A stretch of DNA of 5,367 nucleotides from the NCBI GenBank assembly GCA_041584015.1, contig JBFHES010000291.1, positions 1-5,367 of the forward strand, in the 5' to 3' direction. This DNA is from JBFHES01 sp041584015 (GTDB taxonomy: Bacteria; Bacteroidota; Bacteroidia; Bacteroidales; M50B96). The notes below the pieces were generated by a model. That model did not search any database. It was not told the origin of the DNA and was given only the letters and a program-made list of their open reading frames with translations. The translations under genes were made by a program, and so were the position numbers. Shown piece after piece: positions 1 to 5,149 of this stretch (positions are counted from its first letter, which is position 1; each line of letters starts with the position of its first letter).

Positions 1-32
1 ATAGCTTCTCAACAAATCCTACCCGCTCCCTC

Positions 33-53
33 ATTCCTGACTTGATCAGGAAT
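33..53. repeat. REP-like hairpin in repeat copy A
   Basis: ATTCCTGA (33-40) and TCAGGAAT (46-53) form a perfect 8-bp stem around a 5-base loop (CTTGA). The same stem occurs at 403-423 and 5012-5032 with identical arms, while the loop differs at 403-423. Short hairpins of this style resemble the REP-like intergenic palindromes common in many bacteria; that comparison is from general knowledge. Confidence 0.75.
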
Positions 54-139
54 CTCATCAAATAATGAGCATAGTAATATCGAACATAAAACGTTCAATT
101 ACGATTGAATAGATCCATTGGCGCTTCGCCCAAACCCGA

Positions 140-169
140 CTTCATTTTTGGCTTGATCCAAAAACGAAG
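140..169. repeat. Long hairpin in core of repeat copy A
   Basis: CTTC (140-143) pairs with GAAG (166-169), and TTTTTGG (145-151) pairs with CCAAAAA (158-164). A single A/C mismatch (144/165) interrupts the stem, and the loop is six bases (CTTGAT). Both arms and the mismatch are unchanged in copy B (5120-5149); the one difference falls in the loop. There is no U-run directly after the stem on either strand, so it is not a standard terminator. Confidence 0.75.
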
Positions 170-370
170 CAAAAAGATCAAGGCTCCACTCTCTTCTCGC
201 AAAAAAGCTACGCTTGATGACCTAAATTGTTTTAAACTCGCTCTTCTCGTTCCTCAAAGCGCTCAGACAGAAAACAATTTTTAACGGCCATTTCATGCTT
301 GTTTTTTGGATCATAGGATGAGGCCAAGGAGTCCCGCTCTTGGATTTAACAATCGCGCACGACCTCATGT

Positions 371-545
371 ATAGCTTCTCAACAAATCCTACCCGCTCCA
401 TCATTCCTGATCTGATCAGGAATCTCTTCAAATATGTAACATATTAATTGTCGAACATGAAATATTCAATTACGAATGAATAATCCCAATGAGATTATTT
501 TAGCTCATAGGATGAGGCCGAGGGAGTGCCGTGATTAACTGTAAT
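371..545. repeat. 370-bp repeat, shortened second unit
   Basis: This unit follows copy A head-to-tail. It repeats the unit start nearly exactly, then the REP-like hairpin and the ATATTCAATTACGAATGAAT stretch. It then jumps at about 489-504 to the distal TCATAGGATGAGGCC block (505-519), which sits at 311-325 in copy A. The internal core with the long hairpin is missing, a loss of about 160-175 bp. The right boundary is approximate, because similarity fades after the GTGATTAAC at 531-539. Confidence 0.8.
403..423. repeat. REP-like hairpin in shortened unit
   Basis: ATTCCTGA (403-410) and TCAGGAAT (416-423) form an 8-bp stem with loop TCTGA. The arms are identical to the other two copies; only the loop differs. 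Confidence 0.75.
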
Positions 546-720
546 TATTCTATATTATTTAGCCTAACTACCTTAGTTATCGTATCAGTGATGGGTTTTT
601 GGTTCGTTTTGGCGATAGCCAAATAAACAAATTACTATCGAAAATTAGTTGCCCGTCCACCTTTATTTCAAATGACTCCATGGACCGGACTTTAAACCTT
701 GCTACTTTAGGCTATCGTAT
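546..720. other. Gene-free stretch with two small hairpins
   Basis: No convincing coding frame is visible between the left repeat array and the end of the YjbH-domain gene. Two small inverted repeats lie here: TAACTA-CCT-TAGTTA at 565-579 and TTTGGC-GATA-GCCAAA at 608-623. CGATAGCC (613-620) also has its reverse complement, GGCTATCG, at 710-717. None is followed by a U-run in the direction of the upstream gene, so a terminator cannot be claimed, although transcription from the minus-strand gene must end somewhere in this stretch. Confidence 0.5.
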
Positions 721-1497
721 TTAATTTCCAAACGGATACTGGAATCCTGCTCCAAAGGAAAACTCCTGGAGACCAAGGCTGGAAACATGCACATGAATAC
801 GATCCATCAACAGGTAAGACAAACAAGCATTAACCTTCTCCGTATCCCATTTTAATTTCACGTCAAATCCTTTATACATTAGATTAAGCCCTCCAAATAA
901 ACCATTCAGATGCCCCGTTTGAGCGCTGGTATTGCCATACTTGAAAATATCCAAGGATCGAACAAACTCACTCTCAACATCCAGACCATAACCCAGATGA
1001 ACATGCACATGCAGTTCGCTTCCGCTAATGACAGACTTTGATAAAACCGCATACAAAGCACCTTGATAGGTATTGGCAGCGAAGGCATCATGAACTCCAA
1101 TTGCGATAGCCGGCCTGTTTTTTTGTTCTTTAAGAATTCGCAACCGCATTTTATAGCTTCTGTCTCCGATACCCCAAGGAACATCATCAATGTTCGTGGG
1201 TCGGATAACTGTAGCCGTAACTTCCATAAACGGCAAAAACATCAGGCCAACATTATAATGCCATTCATCAACCGCCTCCTGCTTGAATGGAAGAATAGCA
1301 TATTCCTGAGGCCGGTAAACTAAGCCAGCATACAAAGTACGGTCGGGATGAAAATAGGCATTGGGAGTTTCCACTGTACCGCCAAAACCAAATACCGATT
1401 GATGCGACTGCCCCATTGCCGCATTCATCGCTAGTATCAATAGACTAATCAACACTACGCTTCTTGTACTTTTTTTTATGATTGGCTTTAATTGCAA
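721..1497 (-). CDS. Short YjbH-domain secreted / outer-membrane protein
   Basis: This is a 258-residue protein with a signal peptide: a lysine-rich start (K4, K8, K9), a hydrophobic stretch at about 14-27 and a likely cut near AMG|QS (29/30). The mature part resembles the YjbH/GfcD family of exopolysaccharide-linked outer-membrane proteins. It has TPNAYFHPDRTL (44-55), a GDRSYKMRLRILKE block (111-124), the following AIAIGVHDAF (130-139) and YAVLSKS (149-155), and alternating beta-strand-like segments to the end. Classical YjbH is about 700 residues, so this is a stand-alone N-terminal-type domain. The start codon is TTG (1497-1495). An in-frame TAA lies four codons upstream (1512-1510), the nearest in-frame GTG would remove the lysines, and the first ATG (residue 24) would remove most of the signal peptide. 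The gene lies 87 bp after the exosortase and has its own promoter-like site. A role in secretion or assembly of surface polysaccharide is inferred from family and neighbours. Histidines alternate in HVHVH (164-168) and HVHV (235-238). Confidence 0.75.
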   Translation of the reverse strand: MQLKPIIKKSTRSVVLISLLILAMNAAMGQSHQSVFGFGGTVETPNAYFHPDRTLYAGLVYRPQEYAILPFKQEAVDEWHYNVGLMFLPFMEVTATVIRPTNIDDVPWGIGDRSYKMRLRILKEQKNRPAIAIGVHDAFAANTYQGALYAVLSKSVISGSELHVHVHLGYGLDVESEFVRSLDIFKYGNTSAQTGHLNGLFGGLNLMYKGFDVKLKWDTEKVNACLSYLLMDRIHVHVSSLGLQEFSFGAGFQYPFGN

Positions 1498-1533
1498 ACG
1501 ATTCTTATTTTAATTTGAGAACATTGGGTAGAA

Positions 1534-1541
1534 CAAAGATA
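1534..1541 (-). promoter_or_regulatory. Promoter -7 element for the YjbH-domain gene
   Basis: Read on the minus strand this is TATCTTTG, an exact match to the Bacteroidota -7 consensus TAnnTTTG. It is the same octamer found before the sugar-transferase gene. It lies 36 bp upstream of the TTG start, a spacing similar to the plus-strand case (30 bp). No good TTTG -33 box is visible 17-21 bp upstream, so strength is uncertain. It suggests that this gene can be expressed separately from the exosortase. Confidence 0.5.
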
Positions 1542-1584
1542 ACTTTTCCGTATTGAATTGGTAGGAGCTTGTCGTTCATTAAAA

Positions 1585-2133
1585 TTAGTTTCTGCGAATC
1601 TTATCATTCCATATCATCCATAGACCAAAAATTACCACGTAAAAAAATGGACGAAGAATCCAGTCATGACTAAAATCCCAATACTGTGGCCAGTTCATCA
1701 AAATTACAGAAAGACTAACTATTCGAAAGAGATTGGTTGCATGCATGATGAGTACACCTAAAGGAATGAACCATAACTTATGCTTCCATGGCCCTGGGAA
1801 AAGCAGTAACAGAACAGCGTATTGATAAAACAATTTCAAGCCCGAACAACCACCTGAAATAGTTATATAACCTTCATTAGGAAACCACATGGTTCGTCCA
1901 TCAACAGTCACGTCATAAAGGAAGGTCTGAATGAACCATTTCGATTCAAAAAAAACACGATCAACCAACCATCCTGAGATCATCTGATAACTTTGCCATT
2001 TAGTAAAAACCGGAGCAAAGTGACGGTACGTGTAATGAAAGCTCATGATTATTACCACGAATAAAACCACATCAAGAATTACTTTATGACGCTTGAGAAA
2101 ATCCTTAAACCCATCTTTCATTATAAGTTTCAT
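1585..2133 (-). CDS. Exosortase/archaeosortase family protein
   Basis: This is a 182-residue polytopic membrane protein with the three catalytic landmarks of exosortases/archaeosortases: Cys96 in GGCSGL (94-99), Arg137 in NLFRI (134-138) and His156 in FSHDWILRPF (154-163). Hydrophobic helices lie at about 18-36, 101-113, 119-133, 136-147 and 161-177. These enzymes cut proteins with a C-terminal sorting signal and are thought to pass them to another anchor. The length fits the compact core enzymes of Bacteroidota (XrtF/XrtN/XrtX-type), well below proteobacterial exosortase A; the subfamily cannot be chosen by eye. The ATG (2133-2131) directly follows the TAG of the FemAB-like gene, so the two are almost certainly co-transcribed and probably translationally coupled. 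A second in-frame ATG is at codon 5 (2121-2119). No substrate with a tripartite C-terminal signal is encoded in this window. Confidence 0.88.
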   Translation of the reverse strand: MKLIMKDGFKDFLKRHKVILDVVLFVVIIMSFHYTYRHFAPVFTKWQSYQMISGWLVDRVFFESKWFIQTFLYDVTVDGRTMWFPNEGYITISGGCSGLKLFYQYAVLLLLFPGPWKHKLWFIPLGVLIMHATNLFRIVSLSVILMNWPQYWDFSHDWILRPFFYVVIFGLWMIWNDKIRRN

Positions 2134-3177
2134 CTATTTCAACAATCTTAAATACTGATACAAAGGGAATAATCTACTTGCAAGGTAATAAACAACAGGC
2201 TTATTGATGCGTGTAAATCGTCCAGGTTTAATTTCTTCACCTCCAAACTGTTTTTTAAACCTACGCACACCATATGGCACATTAGGTTTTCCTGTCCCCA
2301 TGAAATCAAAATAGGTCAATCCAAGCTCCGTACTTCTTTTCATGGCTTCCCAGGTAAGACACACCGACGGATATAGCTGATGCGCATTTGCGCTCTTATC
2401 GGCACCAGTGATGTACAGCTCATAAGCCCGATCGGAATCTGTGGGACAAACAATTCCTCCTATTACCTCATCTTTGTATTTGGCAATTAATAAAAATCCA
2501 TTCTGATTATCTGCAGCCAAGGTAGCAAATGATTGAAAATATTCATAAGGTGGCAAAGGCTTTTTAACCTTGTACTGGTAATGGTTAGATAATAATTTGT
2601 AAAACTTTGCTAAATCAACTTCGCTTCTCAAATCTTCCACCTTCATTCCTGCGCTATAGCTTCGCTGCACTTGCTTTCTTTTCCCTGCATTTAATCCAGC
2701 CCAAAGGTCCTTTTCATCTTCCAAACTTACCAGCTGATTTAAATGATCCTGGTATTCAAAACCATGCATTGCCAGCAATTTCTTGTACCCGTCAACAAGC
2801 GAAGCATTTCGGATCTCATGATACACATTACTTCTTTTAGTCTTTCGCAACAAAACAAGCATCATACTATTTAAGACGCTTAATGCTTCTGTATCGTTTG
2901 AATCAATCAATGGTGGAAAAAAAAGGAGAAAGCGGGAAGTGATTCCTGAAAAGAAGGTAAAGTGTTCACTTATACTAACGCCCATTAAGCTCCCAACAAT
3001 TTTATTATTACTAGATGCAACAATCATCAACGGTTTGTAACCCGGAACATTTACAAGCATTTTAAAGTACGCAAGTGACTGGTAAAAGAAGGAATGTTCT
3101 CTATTCAAGAACCAATCGTTGCACCTGACTAATTGCTCCGATTTTGTATAAATGTCTATGTGAAGATGAGTGGACAT
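2134..3177 (-). CDS. FemAB-like GNAT-fold protein
   Basis: This is a 347-residue cytoplasmic protein of the FemAB/GNAT superfamily (Acetyltransf_6-like), with two acyltransferase-like halves. The N-terminal half (about 1-155) contains NKIVGSLMGV (58-67). The C-terminal half (about 165-320) contains the charged AGKRKQVQRSY segment (164-174), FLLIAKYKDEVIGGIV (228-243) and the diagnostic FDFMGTGKP (290-298) followed by YGVRRFKKQFGG (302-313). Family members transfer an aminoacyl or acyl group from tRNA or another donor to peptidoglycan precursors or other amines; the substrate here is unknown. FemAB-like proteins are recurrent partners in exosortase/exopolysaccharide loci of Proteobacteria, and this gene abuts an exosortase. 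The start is ATG, with no clear Shine-Dalgarno sequence. It is the first gene of the minus-strand unit and faces the divergent sugar-transferase gene. Confidence 0.85.
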   Translation of the reverse strand: MSTHLHIDIYTKSEQLVRCNDWFLNREHSFFYQSLAYFKMLVNVPGYKPLMIVASSNNKIVGSLMGVSISEHFTFFSGITSRFLLFFPPLIDSNDTEALSVLNSMMLVLLRKTKRSNVYHEIRNASLVDGYKKLLAMHGFEYQDHLNQLVSLEDEKDLWAGLNAGKRKQVQRSYSAGMKVEDLRSEVDLAKFYKLLSNHYQYKVKKPLPPYEYFQSFATLAADNQNGFLLIAKYKDEVIGGIVCPTDSDRAYELYITGADKSANAHQLYPSVCLTWEAMKRSTELGLTYFDFMGTGKPNVPYGVRRFKKQFGGEEIKPGRFTRINKPVVYYLASRLFPLYQYLRLLK

Positions 3178-3182
3178 TACGA

Positions 3183-3192
3183 ATTGATCAAT
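3183..3192. promoter_or_regulatory. Palindrome ATTGATCAAT over likely FemAB start site
   Basis: This is a perfect 10-bp palindrome just upstream of the FemAB-like start codon, about where transcription would begin if the TATCTTG element at 3197-3203 is used. It could be an operator, or chance in AT-rich DNA. Confidence 0.25.
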
Positions 3193-3196
3193 ACTG

Positions 3197-3226
3197 CAAG
3201 ATAGTATAAATTCGGCCCGAAACAGA
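3197..3226 (-). promoter_or_regulatory. Candidate promoter for the FemAB-exosortase unit
   Basis: On the minus strand, TCTG (3226-3223, one mismatch from TTTG) is followed after 19 bp by TATCTTG (3203-3197), a near match to TAnnTTTG. It shares the longer string TACTATCTT with the plus-strand promoter at 3314-3324. A GC-rich inverted repeat, TTCGG-C-CCGAA (3211-3221), lies inside the spacer and could be an operator. The -7 element is 19 bp from the start codon, which implies a very short leader. Confidence 0.4.
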
Positions 3227-3294
3227 TCAAGCTTCTCAAAAGTTTACTTCAGGCGATCAAATAAAGAGTGGGTTTAAAAAAAGTTCTAATAACC

Positions 3295-3324
3295 TTCGTC
3301 AATCTGAGGGTTCTACTATCTTTG
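3295..3324 (+). promoter_or_regulatory. Candidate promoter for the sugar-transferase gene
   Basis: TTCG (3295-3298, one mismatch from TTTG) is followed after 18 bp by TATCTTTG (3317-3324), an exact match to the Bacteroidota -7 consensus TAnnTTTG. The ATG lies 30 bp downstream. The leader has only a weak purine stretch (GAAAGG, 3331-3336) and no convincing Shine-Dalgarno sequence, as is normal in Bacteroidota. Confidence 0.6.
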
Positions 3325-3354
3325 TGGCTAGAAAGGTTACGACGTTAGGCTAAT

Positions 3355-4389
3355 ATGAAGGAAGTTATACTCAGGGAGTCCGGTAAAGCGGCATTTGATT
3401 TCATGAATCGATATGTGAATATCGATGATGAACGCACCTTTGTTGTAAGCACAACTACCAGGTTTAACATTGACAACCAACCAAACGGAGCCTACGACAA
3501 CATCGTAGACTTACACAAGATCAACGACATACGCTACATGAATAAGTTTTTCGAATCGGTAAATGCAAAAATCCCGATGGGTGGTTTGTTTATTGGATTT
3601 GCAGAAACGAAAAACATGCGTAAAGAGAGATTTCGTGAGAAATACCCACCATTTATCAATTTCATCCTTTATAGCTCAGACTTTATTGTTAAAAGAATCT
3701 TCCCAAAATTTGCATTAACAAAAGGTCTCTACTTTTTCATGACCAAAGGGATCAATAGAGTGATTACGCGGAGTGAAATAATGGGGCGCTTGTATTCATG
3801 TGGTTTTGAGTATGTAGAAGACGGATACCCAAATGGCTCATATGTTTTTGTTTTTAAAAAAGTAAAAGAGCCTGCTTTCGATTATACGGCAACCTATGGA
3901 CCGCTCATTAGATTAAAAAGAGTTGGCAAGGACGGAGTTGTATTTAATGTGTTCAAGTTAAGAACAATGCATCCGTATTCAGAATACTTACAGGAATACG
4001 TGCATAAGCATAACGACCTGCAGGAAGGTGGTAAGTTTAAGGATGACTTCAGAGTTTCTTCGATGGGTAAAATGATGCGTAAACTATGGCTGGATGAACT
4101 GCCCATGCTATTCAACCTGTTGCGAGGTAACATGAAGTTGGTTGGTGTTCGCCCATTAAGCAAGCACTATTTTAGTCTGTACACCAAAGAACTGCAGGAA
4201 AAAAGAATCAAGTGCAAACCGGGTTTGGTGCCCCCATTCTATGTTGACCTACCTAAAACGCTGGAAGAGATTATGGCCTCGGAGATGAAGTACTTAGAAG
4301 CCCATGAGAAAAGTCCTTTCCTTACCGACTGGAAATATTTCTGGAAAGCCTTTACCAACATTGTCTTCAGAAGAGCCAGAAGCAATTAG
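3355..4389 (+). CDS. Sugar transferase with N-terminal methyltransferase-like domain
   Basis: This is a 344-residue protein. The C-terminal part (about 175-340) is a bacterial sugar transferase (monotopic phosphoglycosyl transferase) domain: RVGKDG (189-194), FKLRTM (200-205), FRVSSMGKMMRKLWLDELP (232-250) with the expected Asp247-Glu248 dyad, GNMKLVGVRPL (258-268) and KPGL (288-291). Such enzymes move a sugar phosphate from a nucleotide sugar to undecaprenyl phosphate and so start glycan synthesis. The part upstream is unusual. These enzymes normally begin with a KR..D re-entrant membrane helix; here residues 1-172 instead resemble the later half of a class I methyltransferase (YDNIVDLHKINDI at 47-59, GGLFIGFAET at 76-85, SEIMGRLYSCGFE at 140-152). 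No glycine-rich SAM-binding loop is visible, so methyl transfer is doubtful. Moderately hydrophobic segments at about 100-116 and 121-130 might replace the membrane contact. The usual GLTGxAQV-like segment reads GLVPPFYVD (290-298). The ATG is the first start after an in-frame TAG at 3346-3348. The gene is transcribed alone, divergently from the FemAB-exosortase pair. Confidence 0.85.
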   Translation: MKEVILRESGKAAFDFMNRYVNIDDERTFVVSTTTRFNIDNQPNGAYDNIVDLHKINDIRYMNKFFESVNAKIPMGGLFIGFAETKNMRKERFREKYPPFINFILYSSDFIVKRIFPKFALTKGLYFFMTKGINRVITRSEIMGRLYSCGFEYVEDGYPNGSYVFVFKKVKEPAFDYTATYGPLIRLKRVGKDGVVFNVFKLRTMHPYSEYLQEYVHKHNDLQEGGKFKDDFRVSSMGKMMRKLWLDELPMLFNLLRGNMKLVGVRPLSKHYFSLYTKELQEKRIKCKPGLVPPFYVDLPKTLEEIMASEMKYLEAHEKSPFLTDWKYFWKAFTNIVFRRARSN

Positions 4390-4435
4390 GAAGCAGCAAT
4401 CATTCACTAGTTCGAGGTATGTTTGATGACTGAAT

Positions 4436-4575
4436 CTCAGTGATCAGTTATCAATAATCAGTTAACAGTTATCAATGAGCAGTAAGCAGTGAGCAGTAAG
4501 CAGTGAACTGGGAGGTGTTGTTGGGTGCCGTATGTCAGTTAACAGTGGATATTGGACAATAATCAGTAAGCTGTG
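4436..4575. repeat. Degenerate heptanucleotide tandem array (about 20 units)
   Basis: A 7-bp unit with consensus A(T/G)CAGT(T/A/G) repeats in one phase. From 4443 to 4505 the units read ATCAGTT, ATCAATA, ATCAGTT, AACAGTT, ATCAATG, AGCAGTA, AGCAGTG, AGCAGTA, AGCAGTG, with CTCAGTG just before at 4436. After a 28-bp G-rich interruption (exactly four units) the repeat resumes in the same phase at 4534-4575: GTCAGTT, AACAGTG, GATATTG, GACAATA, ATCAGTA, AGCTGTG. It begins 47 bp after the sugar-transferase stop. The array is non-coding and its function is unknown. Similar heptamer arrays are known in intergenic DNA of other bacteria. Confidence 0.85.
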
Positions 4576-4868
4576 TATCTATGATGGGTCGACGAGTAGA
4601 ACGGCTGTTAATAGTACTTGGGACAAATGAATAATTGGAAGTCAGTTGTAAGGTATAGGTTACGAGCCTCAGTTCGGCATAGCGTCCTCGCTATATCATC
4701 TTTAATAAGGCCTCTCACCTATGGAGCGAACGGGATTAGCATATATTTGACTTTTGCAGAGAGCACATTATTATAAGAAATAGATTTATCCACACCAGCC
4801 TTCTAGCTTAGTAAGAAGGTAGTATGACTTTGTTTCAAAAATCGGAACGCGGCACGACAGATCACCCA
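4576..4868. other. Gene-free stretch with two small hairpins
   Basis: No credible coding frame or RNA gene is visible. There are two inverted repeats: ATAGCG-TCCT-CGCTAT (4679-4694), a compact six-pair stem with a tetraloop, and CCTTCT/AGAAGG around a nine-base loop (4799-4819). Neither is followed by a U-run. Neither sits close to the sugar-transferase stop at 4389, so they are not good terminators. The stretch reads like decayed intergenic repeat DNA. Confidence 0.5.
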
Positions 4869-4980
4869 GGCGCTTCGTCACATCCCAACATCATTATATT
4901 GGCTCATAAACGGATGTCCTGAAGTCCCGCTCTTTGATCCGGCCATCGCGCAATGACGCTGTCGCGCATGTCCTCACGGT
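4869..4980. repeat. 370-bp repeat, diverged shortened unit
   Basis: GGCGCTTCG (4869-4877) and the bases after it match copy A from 120. The sequence then passes through TCATTATATTGGCTCATA (4891-4908) straight into the distal block GTCCCGCTCTTTGATCC (4924-4940) and ATCGCGCAATGAC (4945-4957), which correspond to about 331-363 in copy A. The conserved core with the long hairpin is missing, at nearly the same place as in the shortened unit at 371-545. The unit is more diverged than the others, and its left part (REP-like hairpin) is not visible. Confidence 0.65.
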
Positions 4981-5011
4981 TGGTTCTTGATCAAACCCTA
5001 TCCGCACCATC

Positions 5012-5032
5012 ATTCCTGACTTGATCAGGAAT
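5012..5032. repeat. REP-like hairpin in repeat copy B
   Basis: ATTCCTGA (5012-5019) and TCAGGAAT (5025-5032) form an 8-bp stem with loop CTTGA, identical to the hairpin at 33-53. Confidence 0.75.
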
Positions 5033-5119
5033 CTCTTCAAACAATGAGCATATTAAATATTGAACATGGAATATTCAATTACGAATGAATAGAACCATTG
5101 GCGCTTCGCCCAAACCCGA

Positions 5120-5149
5120 CTTCATTTTTGGCTTAATCCAAAAACGAAG
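5120..5149. repeat. Long hairpin in core of repeat copy B
   Basis: Both stem arms are the same as at 140-169, including the single A/C mismatch. The loop reads CTTAAT instead of CTTGAT, so the only change falls in the unpaired bases. Confidence 0.75.

Larger units (their letters stand above)
1..370. repeat. 370-bp intergenic repeat, full copy A
   Basis: This is one full unit of a repeat. The unit start (ATAGCTTCTCAACAAATCC) recurs at 371, so the period is 370 bp, and the whole unit recurs at 4981-5350. Comparing 121-370 with 5101-5350 base by base gives about 12 differences in 250, roughly 95% identity without gaps; the first 120 bases are more diverged and carry small indels. The unit has a REP-like hairpin at 33-53, a small GGCG-CTT-CGCC hairpin at 120-130, a long hairpin at 140-169 and an AT-rich conserved core up to about 310. 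The minus strand has open frames here, but they run through repeat DNA and are probably not genes. The function is unknown. It may continue beyond the left edge of the window. Confidence 0.9.

Noticed and set aside
222..431. Minus-strand open frame of 69 codons
   Set aside because: It runs across the junction of two repeat units and ends inside the conserved repeat core. The frame follows from repeat DNA and shows no protein-family features.
608..623. Rho-independent terminator after the YjbH-domain gene
   Set aside because: The stem is only six pairs, lacks a U-run in the minus-strand direction and is about 100 bp beyond the stop codon.
906..1190. Minus-strand open frame inside the YjbH-domain gene
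   Set aside because: It is another frame of a gene with a clear signal peptide and family motifs, and the product has no recognisable features.
1063..1323. Plus-strand open frame opposite the YjbH-domain gene
   Set aside because: It is antisense to a well-supported gene, with no motifs and no promoter-like site.
2607..2840. Plus-strand open frame opposite the FemAB-like gene
   Set aside because: It is antisense to a well-supported gene and its composition is unlike a real protein.
3894..4163. Minus-strand open frame opposite the sugar-transferase catalytic domain
   Set aside because: It lies opposite the most conserved part of a real gene, so its openness is a by-product of that gene's codons.
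3355..4389. Active SAM-dependent methyltransferase
   Set aside because: The N-terminal domain lacks the glycine-rich SAM-binding loop and the acidic residue after strand 2, so only a methyltransferase-like fold is proposed.
4436..4575. CRISPR array
   Set aside because: The units are 7 bp with no spacers; repeat and spacer lengths do not fit a CRISPR array and there are no cas genes.
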